64,000 nucleotides of DNA from Bacteroidota bacterium (GTDB taxonomy: Bacteria; Bacteroidota; Bacteroidia; 2-12-FULL-35-15): NCBI GenBank assembly GCA_016722565.1, contig JADKIU010000004.1, positions 248,001 through 312,000 on the forward strand, read 5' to 3'. The notes below the pieces were generated by a model. It was not told where the DNA came from. It searched no databases and was given only the letters and a program-made list of their open reading frames with translations. Both the position numbers and the translations under genes were made by a program. Below are positions 1 through 8,420 of the stretch, one piece after another. Position 1 is the stretch's first letter, and each line of letters opens with the position of its first letter.

Positions 1-55
1 ATGCCGAGGTAGAAATGATAATATTCACAAAGTATTAACGAAAAATGGATGGAGC

Positions 56-1306
56 TTAATGGCTAACGTTTTCGACCTCTTTCGGGTTGTGTTTGTGCTT
101 AAAAAGGATGGCGAAGGCAATGGCAATAACCAAGGCGTAAATTGAAAATGAAATCCAGATGGGTTGCCAGTTTTTGTTCCCGTCAGTCGTGAAGAAGGTG
201 TCTATCAGATAGCCGCTCACATAACTTCCGAATACCGCTCCGAAACCATTTGTCATCATCATAAACAAGCCTTGCGCGCTGGAACGAATTTTTGCATCGG
301 TAGAGGTTTCAATAAACAAGGAGCCGGAGATATTAAAGAAATCGAACGCCATACCATAAACGATACACGACATAATAATCATCCACAATCCGCCAGATGG
401 GTCGCCAAAAGCAAACAGTCCGAAACGAAGAACCCAAGCAAACATCGAAAAGAGCATTACTTGCTTGATTCCAAATCGTTTTAAAAAGAAAGGAATCGCC
501 AAAATAAAAAGTGTTTCCGAAATTTGAGAAATAGACATAATAACGGTGGAATATTTCACCACAAACGAATTTTCATATGCCGGCACTTTGGCGAAATCGG
601 AAAGGAACGTATCGCCATACATGTTTGTTAATTGCAGTGCCGCACCTAAAAACATGGAGAACACAAAAAAGAGCGCAATTTTATAAGTGCCAAAAAGTTT
701 AAAGGCATCCAAGCCCAATTTTTGAATAAAGGTTGATTCTTCGGAAATCAATTTTGAGGAGGACATTTTGGAAGAAAGAAGGAGTAAATTCCTAATGCGA
801 TAGCAGAGATGGCAGAGATGTAAAACATATTGGCCGATGCTTTATTTCCCGAAAGATTGGTGATCCATGGCAACGATAAACCCGATGGTTCCCCAAACGC
901 GGATAGGAGGAAATACTTTTACAACATCTAAATGGTTGTTTTTTAAAATGGTATAAGCAATCGAATTGGATAAGGAGATGGTAGGCATGTAACAAAGCAT
1001 AGCCATGAAAATGACCCAAAAGAAGGTTCCGGGATTGTCAACTTGAGGAATGAAGCATAAAATCAAGCCGCATAAAACATGTAAGATTCCGTATAACTTT
1101 TCGGCATTCATCCATTTGTCGGCTATGATTCCGGTTAACGCAGGCATAAGAATAGAAGAGAGTCCAAGTGTGGAGAAGATGGCGCCAAATTCGGCTCCGC
1201 TCCATTGTTTGGTTGCAAACCAATAATTTCCTACAGTAATTAGCCAAGCGCCCCAGGTAAAAAACTGAAGAAAGCTCATTAATGTAAGACGACTCTTAAT
1301 ATTCAT
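56..1306 (-). pseudogene. Nucleoside-permease-like MFS transporter (NupG/XapB type), frameshifted
   Basis: The two halves lie in the same frame (56-766 and 842-1306) and together make a 12-helix MFS carrier of about 415 residues, similar to nucleoside:H+ symporters. The N-terminal half begins with a helix rich in F, W and G and carries the cytoplasmic-loop sequence RVWGTIGF. The C-terminal half has helices ending in a basic tail. Between them about 75 bp read only in a second frame, which encodes a plausible helix (ANMFYISAISAIALGIYSFF). Two compensating shifts therefore exist: one at the GG of 865-866 and one at the A4 run (sense strand) of 766-769. Adding one A at the latter rejoins the frames. 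Family identification is from overall sequence character. The substrate (a nucleoside) is inferred. It may be intact in the organism if the indels are sequencing errors. Confidence 0.7.
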
Positions 1307-1351
1307 GGAGTTGTGTTTTAAAATATTAAAAACCGTTGTTAGTAAATGGAT

Positions 1352-1945
1352 TTATGATTTTTTGCGATTGTTTAATTCATCGCGGATGCGGGATGCTTTT
1401 TCGTAGTCTTCATCACTCAAAGCAGCTTCGAGTAATTGCTTTAATTCTTCAGTCGATTTTTTCAAAAAGTCGGATTCTTCTACTTCTACTAAATCTTCTT
1501 TTTCTACAGGATTTTCAGCGGCTGAAATCGCATCGTCATCCAATAAAATTCCGGCTTGTGATAAAATAAATTCGTAGGTATTGATTGGGCAGTTGAAGCG
1601 AACAGCTAGAGCGATGGCATCGGATGTGCGTGCATCAATCTCCACTTCTTTGTCGCCATTTGTTGTAATTAATTTTGCAAAAAAGATGCCTTCTACCAAA
1701 TTGTAAATAATTACTTCTTTCACATCAATGTTAAATCCTTCGGCAAAACTTTTAAAGAGGTCGTGGGTAAGCGGACGACTAGGCGTCATCTTTTCCAACT
1801 CAATAGCAATGGCTTGTGCTTCAAATCCACCAATGATAATCGGTAATCTGCGTTTTCCTTTTGTTTCACCCAATACCAATGCATAAGCACCGGTTTGTGT
1901 TTGACTATAAGATAAACCTACTATTTCTAATTTTACTTTCTTCAC
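1352..1945 (-). CDS. Bifunctional nuclease family protein (DUF151) with C-terminal UvrB/UvrC motif
   Basis: This 197-residue cytoplasmic protein has a DUF151/BFN domain over about residues 1-135, including the conserved blocks LPIIIGGFEAQAIAIELE and DARTSDAIALAVR. The linker is acidic, and residues 164-195 form a helical UVR motif (EELKQLLEAALSDEDYEKA followed by basic residues and RDEL). Members of this family have been reported to have DNase/RNase activity in a few organisms, but the physiological role in Bacteroidota is not established. The UVR motif normally mediates protein-protein contact. The gene stands alone between the MFS gene and etfA, with its ATG at 1945 followed by MKKVKLEIVGL. 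Domain identification is secure. The biochemical role is inferred from the family. Confidence 0.88.
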   Translation of the reverse strand: MKKVKLEIVGLSYSQTQTGAYALVLGETKGKRRLPIIIGGFEAQAIAIELEKMTPSRPLTHDLFKSFAEGFNIDVKEVIIYNLVEGIFFAKLITTNGDKEVEIDARTSDAIALAVRFNCPINTYEFILSQAGILLDDDAISAAENPVEKEDLVEVEESDFLKKSTEELKQLLEAALSDEDYEKASRIRDELNNRKKS

Positions 1946-2035
1946 AAAAAATATTTTTATCTCTAAATTTGAGATGAACTATCGTGTATAACTAAGTTAC
2001 GAATTATTCGTCAATCGACAATCCGAATTTCTGAA

Positions 2036-3007
2036 TTAATTCTTGTTTGCTTTGAAATTTTTAACGGCAGCAATTAATTTAGGAACCACTTCAAATGCAT
2101 CTCCAACAATTCCGTAATCTGCTGATTTGAAAAAAGGAGAATCTTTGTCGGAGTTGATTACCACAATTGTTTTACTACCGTTTACTCCGGCTAAATGTTG
2201 AATTGCACCAGAAATTCCAATTGCAATGTATAAGTTCGGACGAATCGCAACACCGGTTTGACCAACGTGTTCGTGGTGTGGGCGCCAGTGCATATCGGCA
2301 ACAGGGCGAGAACATGCCGTTGCTGCACCTAATTCTTTTGCCAATTCTTCAATCATTCCCCAGTTTTCAGGTCCTTTCATTCCACGACCAGCAGATACAA
2401 CCAATTCGGCATCCGGTAAGTTTAATTCAGAAGTTACTTTTTTCACTTCTTTTACTTTTATCGGAGAGTTTACCGCATCTAAGTTTACTGCAAAATCTAC
2501 TGCATCCACAACCGTTCCGTTTAGTTCAACCGGAAAGGAGTTGGGTAAAATAGAAATTACTTTTTTAGGAGATGTAATGGCGTAGGTAGCAACTGCTTTT
2601 CCGGAGAAGACATTTTTCTTTACAGAAAAAGCATCACCAGAAATAGTAGGATTGTCAACTGCACCTGCAACAATTCCGGCTTTTAATTTAGCTGCCAAAC
2701 GAGGTGCTACTTCTTTACCGGTAAAATCGTGAGCAAACACAATTACTGTTGAACCTTCTGCTGTAGCAGCTTGTTCAATCGCTGCAGTAATATATTGTCC
2801 GTTTAAGTCGGCAAGTTTATCATTTTTTAATTTCAGCACTTTTGTAGCTCCGGCTTTTCCAAGGTCTGCTAAATCAGCATCACCAATTACCACTGCGGTT
2901 GCTGTTGTGTTTAATTGTTTTGCAATTCGGCTACCATAATTCACTGCTTCCAGTGATGCTTTTTTTACTTTGCCTTTTGCGATTTCTGTATATATTAAAA
3001 CTGACAT
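2036..3007 (-). CDS. etfA: Electron transfer flavoprotein, alpha subunit
   Basis: This is the FAD-binding subunit (323 aa) of the ETF heterodimer, which passes electrons from acyl-CoA and related dehydrogenases to the quinone pool through ETF dehydrogenase. The N-terminal alpha/beta domain (about 1-190) is followed by the conserved FAD domain, with the signature VVSAGRGMKGPENW near residues 203-216 and the segments HVGQTGVAIRPNLYIAIGISG and NSDKDSPFF. The length is typical. It lies 38 bp downstream of etfB in the same orientation, so the two are almost certainly cotranscribed in the order etfB-etfA. It is intact and ordinary for the phylum. The partner dehydrogenases are outside the window. 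Confidence 0.96.
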   Translation of the reverse strand: MSVLIYTEIAKGKVKKASLEAVNYGSRIAKQLNTTATAVVIGDADLADLGKAGATKVLKLKNDKLADLNGQYITAAIEQAATAEGSTVIVFAHDFTGKEVAPRLAAKLKAGIVAGAVDNPTISGDAFSVKKNVFSGKAVATYAITSPKKVISILPNSFPVELNGTVVDAVDFAVNLDAVNSPIKVKEVKKVTSELNLPDAELVVSAGRGMKGPENWGMIEELAKELGAATACSRPVADMHWRPHHEHVGQTGVAIRPNLYIAIGISGAIQHLAGVNGSKTIVVINSDKDSPFFKSADYGIVGDAFEVVPKLIAAVKNFKANKN

Positions 3008-3045
3008 ATCTTATTAGGATTAAGGAATTTTTTATTTAGGACTTA

Positions 3046-3786
3046 TTAAATCACTTTTGCTTGCGTGTGAAGCAATTCAACTAACTGCTCTGGTGCATTC
3101 GCATCAATATATTTGCAATCCACACGGCCAGCTGATAAAGTGTAGTTCGTAATGCTGGTTAATTTATCAGCACTTGCAGCTGGAACAACGGTTAAAGGTT
3201 TTGTTCGTGCACTCATAATACCTTTCATATTCGGAATGCGTTGTTCAGCCATTCCTTTGTTTGCGGAAAGTACCAATGGTAAAGCACATTCCAATACTTC
3301 GGTTCCACCATCAATATCATGTTCGATAGTTGCAACACCCGCTGCCACCTCTAATTTAGTAGCTAAAGAAACATATGGCAAGTTCATCAATTCGGCTAAC
3401 ATGGCACCCACCATCGAACCATTGTAAGAAATGGTTTCTTTTCCTGCCATAATCAAATCAAAACCTTTGTCTTTTGCATAGGCAGCAATTTGTTCAGCAA
3501 CCGCAAAAGCATCGTTGGGTTCTGCATCGATACGTACAGCATCATCAGCACCAATCGCTAATCCTTTGCGGATGGTAGCTTCACTATCGGCTGCACCCAC
3601 GTGGATGATGGTTACATTTCCACCTTGTGCTTCTTTTAATTCAAGTGCACGAACAAGGGCGTACCATTCGTCATAGGGGTTGATTACAAATTGAACACCG
3701 GCAGTGTTAAAGGAGGCATTGTCAGTTGAGAATGCAATTTTAGTAGTTGTGTCAGGCACATTACTAATACACACTAATATTTTCAT
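3046..3786 (-). CDS. etfB: Electron transfer flavoprotein, beta subunit
   Basis: The 246-residue AMP-binding beta subunit of ETF starts MKILVCISNVPDTT. It contains the conserved NPYDEWYALVRALELKE segment and the AGKETISYNGSMVGAMLAELM block that forms the AMP/FAD interface. The length matches the family. It is the first gene of the etfBA pair, and the spacing to etfA is short with no terminator between them. A TAAATTTG element (minus strand, 3831-3838) lies about 45 bp upstream of the start and is a reasonable Bacteroidota -7 promoter element. It probably serves fatty-acid or amino-acid oxidation. That role is family knowledge rather than something seen here. Confidence 0.96.
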   Translation of the reverse strand: MKILVCISNVPDTTTKIAFSTDNASFNTAGVQFVINPYDEWYALVRALELKEAQGGNVTIIHVGAADSEATIRKGLAIGADDAVRIDAEPNDAFAVAEQIAAYAKDKGFDLIMAGKETISYNGSMVGAMLAELMNLPYVSLATKLEVAAGVATIEHDIDGGTEVLECALPLVLSANKGMAEQRIPNMKGIMSARTKPLTVVPAASADKLTSITNYTLSAGRVDCKYIDANAPEQLVELLHTQAKVI

Positions 3787-3830
3787 AAAGAATTAGATTT
3801 TATTATTCGTACCGATTTTTAAACGGAACG

Positions 3831-3838
3831 CAAATTTA
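3831..3838 (-). promoter_or_regulatory. Candidate -7 element upstream of etfBA
   Basis: The minus strand reads TAAATTTG, matching the Bacteroidota TAnnTTTG -7 consensus, about 45 bp before the etfB start. No clear TTTG -33 box lies at the expected distance, so this is a weak call based on one element. Confidence 0.35.
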
Positions 3839-3901
3839 ACAATATCTATCGTATAAAAAAATGATTTTTTATGAGCAATTGTTGATAAAAAAAGGTGTGA
3901 T

Positions 3902-4627
3902 TTAGAGCTTAATTCCGAAGGTCAAAGATGTGTTAAGCCCATTTCGTTGAAAATGTTTGGCTTGATTGTAATAATCTGATTGTATTTCAATAAAGAAATG
4001 TAATTTTTTTACTTTGAAATTGTAGCCGATTATTAATCCTCCCCCTCCAACAAATTCATCGTCTTTGTTTTTAGTAGTATTATTAGTTGTTGTGACTGCA
4101 CCTAAAGGATCTGTTTTTACAATGGTTTCATTTGTCTTTGAAACATAATACATGTACCCCAAATTTGCTTTTGGAATTAAATAGATTTTGTTAATATAAA
4201 ACACTGTTCCGATTGCCCCTGAATAATAATGACAGATTATATTGTGATCTCTGGCAGTGTGCAGGCTTGTTACTTCAAATAATGTAGGCGTGGGATTATA
4301 TGTGGAAGAGTTTTTATTAATAGAATAATTGAGGCGAGAATAATTGTAAGTGAAATTAACCGCTAGACCAAAAGCCTTTGTGAACCTTTTTTCTAAACCT
4401 AATTTTAGTATGGGTGAAAAGCTGGAAGTATCATTGTTTTTCAAAGTTTCAGAAAAAGTTCCGCAATGGTAAGCACTTCTATGAGTGTAGTCCCTCTCAA
4501 AAATTAATTTATTGTGATTTACTCCAAGAGCTATCTTAAAAACAAAAGTGCTGTCTTTTGCTTTGCAAATAGTTAATGCGAAACAGAAAAAAATAAAAAC
4601 GAAAAGAAGTTTGTTTTTTATTTGCAT
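3902..4627 (-). CDS. Outer-membrane beta-barrel protein, function unknown
   Basis: This 241-residue protein begins with a Sec signal peptide (about residues 1-23, hydrophobic core LLFVFIFFCFALTIC). Alternating hydrophobic/polar strands follow, with a glycine-rich segment (FVGGGGLIIGYNF) and a terminal strand SLTFGIKL, as in small 8- to 10-strand porin-fold proteins. Its ATG shares an A with the TAA of the preceding lipoprotein gene (TAATG arrangement at 4625-4629), which implies translational coupling and a shared function. I do not recognise a named family. The barrel prediction comes from the strand pattern and terminal aromatic/hydrophobic residues only. Confidence 0.75.
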   Translation of the reverse strand: MQIKNKLLFVFIFFCFALTICKAKDSTFVFKIALGVNHNKLIFERDYTHRSAYHCGTFSETLKNNDTSSFSPILKLGLEKRFTKAFGLAVNFTYNYSRLNYSINKNSSTYNPTPTLFEVTSLHTARDHNIICHYYSGAIGTVFYINKIYLIPKANLGYMYYVSKTNETIVKTDPLGAVTTTNNTTKNKDDEFVGGGGLIIGYNFKVKKLHFFIEIQSDYYNQAKHFQRNGLNTSLTFGIKL

Positions 4628-5292
4628 TATCTAATAATATTCCATCTTTTTAAACTCCACGATTCAATATTGCCTGGACTTAATTCTGTTTCTTTTTTTA
4701 TTAAACCAACAGAATCGCAGTAATGAAAATAGGTATCGTAGGAGAATTCTGGGCAAGATTGGTCGGCAGCAATAATCTGAACTTTATCAACATTGTTAAA
4801 AGTGTTTATTCCAATATTCATTGTGAGAAACTTCGCAATAATCGTCATGCCGTTGTTGGTTGTTCCAATAGGACTATCAGCAGCATAAATTGATTGCCCA
4901 TAAAAATTGCTCCAATTGCCTGAATAGTTTCTTACCCAAAAGTAATTCATTAATGTTTGATTGTATTGTTCGGATGCGCCAAAATCATGAAAATACATTT
5001 TGTAAAATTCAGTATAAGTACTTCCAGTAGTTCCATGAACGTTGGGGGTAGATTCGAAAAATCCTGTTAAAACACTGTCCACATTGATGCTGTCGGTTAA
5101 TCCTGTTGAATCATTTTCGTAAATCCAGTAGCTGCCTGCTTTATACTTATGCGGAGTAACACTTTCTGATAGATAGTTAAAATGAGTAGTAGTCGATGTT
5201 TGGCTTGGTTGCGGTTCAGGATCTTGTTCTTTACGGCAAGCGCTGACTAATAATAATATAATAAACGCTGCTATGGGTAAAATACTTTTCAT
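4627..5292 (-). CDS. Predicted lipoprotein, function unknown
   Basis: I place the start at 5292 (MKSILPIAAFII...), not at the ATG 33 bp upstream, because this gives a standard type II signal peptide with the lipobox LVSAC. Cys18 would be lipidated. The mature part is about 200 residues, begins with an E/P/Q-rich linker (EQDPEPQPSQTSTTT) and contains many aromatic residues, for example a YKAGSYWIYENDSTG segment often seen in extracellular Bacteroidota proteins of unknown role. It precedes and overlaps the barrel gene at 3902-4627, so the pair probably acts together at the outer membrane. No enzymatic motif is visible. Confidence 0.75.
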   Translation of the reverse strand: MKSILPIAAFIILLLVSACRKEQDPEPQPSQTSTTTHFNYLSESVTPHKYKAGSYWIYENDSTGLTDSINVDSVLTGFFESTPNVHGTTGSTYTEFYKMYFHDFGASEQYNQTLMNYFWVRNYSGNWSNFYGQSIYAADSPIGTTNNGMTIIAKFLTMNIGINTFNNVDKVQIIAADQSCPEFSYDTYFHYCDSVGLIKKETELSPGNIESWSLKRWNIIR

Positions 5293-5348
5293 TTTTTCTA
5301 ATAATTCAGGATTATAAATATACAAAAATACGAATACAGATATGCATT

Positions 5349-5380
5349 TTTGCCCATTTCCAATAAAATCACTACTTTTG
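5349..5380 (+). promoter_or_regulatory. Bacteroidota-type promoter for the DUF4290 gene
   Basis: TTTG at 5349-5352 and TACTTTTG at 5373-5380 match the -33/-7 consensus (TTTG, about 19-20 bp, TAnnTTTG) with a 20 bp spacer. Transcription would start near 5387, giving a leader of roughly 38 nt before the ATG at 5425. This is the best-formed promoter seen in the window. Confidence 0.6.
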
Positions 5381-5424
5381 ATTCTCTATTGATTAAGATA
5401 CTACCAAAACAAATTATAGATTAG

Positions 5425-6102
5425 ATGGAATACAATACTAGTCTGCCAAAAATGATTATCCCCGAATACGGCAGAAACATTCAAAAAATGATTGACTTTG
5501 CGATGACTGTAAAAGATCGTGAAGAACGCAACAAAGTGGCTCGTGCTATCATTGATGTGATGGGGCAACTAAACCCACATTTACGCGATGTAACCGATTT
5601 TAAACATAAGTTGTGGGATCATATTTTTATTATTTCTGATTTTAAATTGGATGTGGATTCACCTTATCCGAAGCCTACTGCTGAAACTTTTCAAACAAAA
5701 CCGGATAGAGTATTGTATCCAAGTAATGATATCCGTTACAAGCATTATGGTAAAACCGTAGAACGCATCATTGCGAAAGGGAAAGAATATCCAAACGGAC
5801 CCGAGAAAGATGCATTGGTAGAACAAATTGCCAATTTGATGAAACGTTCCTATTTAACCTGGAACAGAGATTCGGTAAACGATGAGGTGATTTCAAAACA
5901 ACTGGAAGAATTGTCGAAAGGACAATTAAAATTAGCAGATATTTCGTTGTTGAGAAGTACCCAAACATTTGTGCCTCGCAATCCGAATGCAAATCAAGGT
6001 GCCGGTGGCGGAAAGAAAAAGCAAAATAACAATGGTGGCAAAAACAATGGTCACCGTCATCATAAAAATAACAACCAGAATTTTAAACGCAAGCCTTTTT
6101 AG
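5425..6102 (+). CDS. DUF4290 family protein
   Basis: This 225-residue cytoplasmic protein is characteristic of Bacteroidota. The conserved DUF4290 domain covers about residues 1-185, with the N-terminal segment EYGRNIQKMIDFA and the HLRDVTDFKHKLWDHIFIIS block. The last 40 residues form a low-complexity, strongly basic tail of G, N, K and H that resembles an RNA- or DNA-binding extension. The function is unknown. It has its own promoter (5349-5380) and a strong terminator (6156-6190), so it is probably monocistronic. It precedes murA, a neighbourhood I believe recurs in the phylum but cannot verify here. Confidence 0.88.
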   Translation: MEYNTSLPKMIIPEYGRNIQKMIDFAMTVKDREERNKVARAIIDVMGQLNPHLRDVTDFKHKLWDHIFIISDFKLDVDSPYPKPTAETFQTKPDRVLYPSNDIRYKHYGKTVERIIAKGKEYPNGPEKDALVEQIANLMKRSYLTWNRDSVNDEVISKQLEELSKGQLKLADISLLRSTQTFVPRNPNANQGAGGGKKKQNNNGGKNNGHRHHKNNNQNFKRKPF

Positions 6103-6103
6103 G

Positions 6104-6135
6104 TTCAAAGTTGGAAAGTCCAAAGCTGAAAGTTG
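6104..6135. repeat. Degenerate 7-8 bp tandem array (AAAGTTG-like)
   Basis: Four imperfect units built on AAAGTTGG, AAAGTCC, AAAGCTG and AAAGTTGG follow the DUF4290 stop codon immediately. They belong to a set of short-period arrays seen at several places in this window. Confidence 0.55.
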
Positions 6136-6155
6136 GATTTCATACATCGTATTTG

Positions 6156-6190
6156 AAGCACTTTTCTTTAGGGGGAAAAGTGCTTTTTTT
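6156..6190 (+). terminator. Rho-independent terminator after the DUF4290 gene
   Basis: An 11 bp stem (AAGCACTTTTC paired with GAAAAGTGCTT) with a loop of about 8 nt is followed by a T-run. It lies 54 bp after the stop codon. Confidence 0.8.
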
Positions 6191-6195
6191 ATGGA

Positions 6196-6278
6196 CGTCA
6201 TTGCGAGTCACGCTTTTTAGCGTGATGTGGCAATCTGTTCCCGTTTCGTGAGAGATTACTTCGTTTCTCGCAATGACG
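6196..6278. repeat. Dispersed palindromic (REP/MITE-like) element
   Basis: Ends CGTCATTGCGAG (6196-6207) and CTCGCAATGACG (6267-6278) form a perfect 12 bp inverted repeat. An internal hairpin TCACGCT-TTTT-AGCGTGA lies at 6208-6225. The CATTGCGAG...CAATCT theme is a common small interspersed palindrome in bacterial genomes. The 6103-6449 gap also holds a terminator and two short-period arrays. I see no gene in it. Confidence 0.6.
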
Positions 6279-6386
6279 CTCCGGAAAGAAGTTCTCACTA
6301 TTAACAATCCTTAGTTGGTAAAAACCAAATTGCCCTATACCAAATACCCTCATTAAACCCTTACTTCGTAACAAGGTATTGTTGTC

Positions 6387-6434
6387 CATTTGACCTCGTC
6401 ACTTAGTCACCTAATCACCTCGTCACTTTATAAC
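6387..6434. repeat. Tandem 8-mer array upstream of murA (CTCGTCAC/TTAGTCAC)
   Basis: Clean 8 bp register from 6395: CTCGTCAC, TTAGTCAC, CTAATCAC, CTCGTCAC, then the diverged TTTATAAC. The array ends about 15 bp before the murA ATG. It shares units with the array at 9671-9742. Confidence 0.6.
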
Positions 6435-6449
6435 TTTAAACTATCAAAC

Positions 6450-7754
6450 ATGAGCGTATTCGAAATCATCGGAGGAAAAAAATTAAAAGGAGAAATTATT
6501 CCCCAAGGTGCTAAAAATGAAGCATTGCAAATACTTTGCGCTGTTTTATTAACGCCTGAAAAAGTTGTGATTCAAAACATCCCGGATATTGTGGATGTGA
6601 ATAAACTCATTGATTTGCTCCGCGATTTGGGTGTAAAGATTGAAAAAACGGGTCACGAAGAATATACCTTCCAAGCTGATAATGTAGATGTTGATTACCT
6701 GAATTCAGCAGAATTCAAAAAGAAAGGTGGTAGCTTACGAGGTTCTATAATGATTGTTGGACCGTTACTTTCCCGTTTTGGGAAAGGATATATTCCTAAG
6801 CCGGGCGGTGATAAAATTGGCCGCAGACGATTGGATACCCACTTTATCGGTTTCCAGAACTTGGGTGCAAAATTCATCTATGATGATGCCAATGATTTTT
6901 ATAAAGTAGAAGCGAAAAACCTCAAGGGATGTTACATGTTATTGGATGAAGCATCCGTAACAGGTACTGCTAATATTTTAATGGCTGCAGTATTGGCAAA
7001 AGGAACCACCACCATCTATAATGCAGCTTGTGAGCCGTATATTCAGCAATTGTGCAAAATGTTGAACCGCATGGGGGCTAAAATCTCCGGAATCGGCTCC
7101 AACTTATTGGTGATTGATGGGGTGGAATATTTGGGAGGAACCACCCATCGAATGTTACCGGATATGATTGAAGTGGGTAGTTTTATCGGTTTGGCTGCCA
7201 TGACGCAATCCGAAATCACCATAAAAGACGTACAATATGATGAGTTAGGGGTGATTCCGAGTGTGTTTCAACGATTAGGGATTAAATTGGAGCGAAGAGG
7301 GGATGATATTTATATCCCATCGCAAGAGCGCTATGAAATCGATACCTTTATTGATGGCTCTATTTTAACGATTGCCGATGCAATCTGGCCGGGTTTTACC
7401 CCTGATTTGTTAAGTATCGTATTGGTGGTTGCAACACAAGCCAAAGGTGCGGTAATGATCCACCAAAAGATGTTTGAAAGTCGTTTATTCTTCGTTGATA
7501 AGTTGATTGATATGGGCGCACAAATTATACTTTGCGACCCTCACCGTGCAACTGTCATCGGTTTAAACCGTGAACATCAGTTAAAAGGTATTTCCATGAC
7601 TTCACCGGATATTCGTGCAGGAGTATCTTTATTAATAGCTGCATTATCGGCAAATGGAAAAAGTACCATTCACAATATAGAGCAGATTGACAGGGGGTAT
7701 CAAAACATCGATATACGTTTACAAAAACTTGGCGCACAAATTGTAAGAAAGTAG
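6450..7754 (+). CDS. murA: UDP-N-acetylglucosamine 1-carboxyvinyltransferase
   Basis: This enzyme catalyses the first committed step of peptidoglycan synthesis, transferring enolpyruvate from PEP to UDP-GlcNAc in the cytoplasm. I start it at 6450 (MSVFEIIGGKKLKGEI, 434 aa), because the upstream in-frame codons encode the 8-mer repeat array. It is a two-domain EPSP-synthase fold containing PQGAKNEALQIL (the conserved K-N pair) and RRRLDTH. The catalytic-loop residue that is Cys115 in E. coli is Asp here (PKPGGDKIGRRR, D121 in this numbering). In Chlamydia and Mycobacterium the same substitution keeps activity but removes the fosfomycin target. The neighbours are unrelated, and the next gene starts 41 bp downstream. 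Confidence 0.96.
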   Translation: MSVFEIIGGKKLKGEIIPQGAKNEALQILCAVLLTPEKVVIQNIPDIVDVNKLIDLLRDLGVKIEKTGHEEYTFQADNVDVDYLNSAEFKKKGGSLRGSIMIVGPLLSRFGKGYIPKPGGDKIGRRRLDTHFIGFQNLGAKFIYDDANDFYKVEAKNLKGCYMLLDEASVTGTANILMAAVLAKGTTTIYNAACEPYIQQLCKMLNRMGAKISGIGSNLLVIDGVEYLGGTTHRMLPDMIEVGSFIGLAAMTQSEITIKDVQYDELGVIPSVFQRLGIKLERRGDDIYIPSQERYEIDTFIDGSILTIADAIWPGFTPDLLSIVLVVATQAKGAVMIHQKMFESRLFFVDKLIDMGAQIILCDPHRATVIGLNREHQLKGISMTSPDIRAGVSLLIAALSANGKSTIHNIEQIDRGYQNIDIRLQKLGAQIVRK

Positions 7755-7795
7755 CCGAAATAATTTGTAATATTGTATCAATTAATACTACCCAG

Positions 7796-8344
7796 ATGAA
7801 AAAAGTAAACATTCTATTTGTCCTTGCAGCCGTTTCGGTATTCGCATTCGGATTTATTAAAAATGATTCAGCACCAGTTCAAGAGGTGATTGGAACAAAT
7901 GTAGGAAACAAAGCAGCAGAGCTAAATTTCAAAACTCCAGAAGACAAAGACTTAGCCCTTTCTTCTTTAAAAGGCAAAATTGTGTTAATCGACTTTTGGG
8001 CATCTTGGTGTGGCCCTTGCCGCAGAGAAAACCCGAATGTGGTAGCGATATACAATAAGTATAAAGATCAAAAATTTAATAAAAAAGCAAAGGGATTCAC
8101 TGTTTTTAGTGTTTCGTTGGATAATAACAAACAAGCTTGGGTCAATGCCATCGCAAAAGATGGTTTGGTTTGGGAAAACCATGTAAGTGATTTAGGTGGA
8201 TGGCAATCAAAAGGGGCAGCTATTTACGGAGTTAACTCCATTCCTGCAGGTTTCCTAATCGATGAAAACGGAATCATTGTGGCAAAAGGAGAAGCATTGA
8301 GAGGCCCTGGTTTAGAGAATGAATTAAAAAAATTAATCAAGTAG
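7796..8344 (+). CDS. TlpA-like thiol-disulfide oxidoreductase / peroxiredoxin-like protein
   Basis: This is a 182-residue exported thioredoxin-fold protein. A hydrophobic signal or anchor segment spans about residues 4-20, a short linker follows, and then an AhpC/TSA-type redoxin domain. The active site is WASWCGPCRRE (C72 and C75), followed by a conserved cis-Pro region (NSIPAGFLIDENG). The SLKGKIVLIDFWASWCGPC block is typical of TlpA/ResA proteins, which keep periplasmic or cytochrome-apoprotein cysteines reduced. The specific partner is unknown. No lipobox cysteine is present. A strong terminator follows at 8365-8396. Confidence 0.9.
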   Translation: MKKVNILFVLAAVSVFAFGFIKNDSAPVQEVIGTNVGNKAAELNFKTPEDKDLALSSLKGKIVLIDFWASWCGPCRRENPNVVAIYNKYKDQKFNKKAKGFTVFSVSLDNNKQAWVNAIAKDGLVWENHVSDLGGWQSKGAAIYGVNSIPAGFLIDENGIIVAKGEALRGPGLENELKKLIK

Positions 8345-8364
8345 TTTAATCACTATGCATACTT

Positions 8365-8396
8365 AAGACAGAATTCGAAAGGGTTCTGTCTTTTTA
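8365..8396 (+). terminator. Rho-independent terminator after the TlpA-like gene
   Basis: AGACAGAA (8366-8373) pairs perfectly with TTCTGTCT (8384-8391), followed by TTTTTAATTTT. Confidence 0.8.
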
Positions 8397-8420
8397 ATTT
8401 TATACATAGCCGATTTTTTT

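Noticed and set aside
792..1019. Separate small gene between the two halves of the MFS gene
   Set aside because: Its useful part is only the middle segment of the same MFS carrier in a shifted frame. The rest is non-protein-like.
2167..2553. Open frame on the plus strand inside etfA
   Set aside because: It is a shadow of etfA with low-complexity Leu/Ser/Pro runs and no start signal.
6103..6449. Possible small RNA or extra gene in the 347-bp gap before murA
   Set aside because: The gap is explained by a terminator, a palindromic element and two short-period arrays. The in-frame extension of murA into it only translates the 8-mer repeats.
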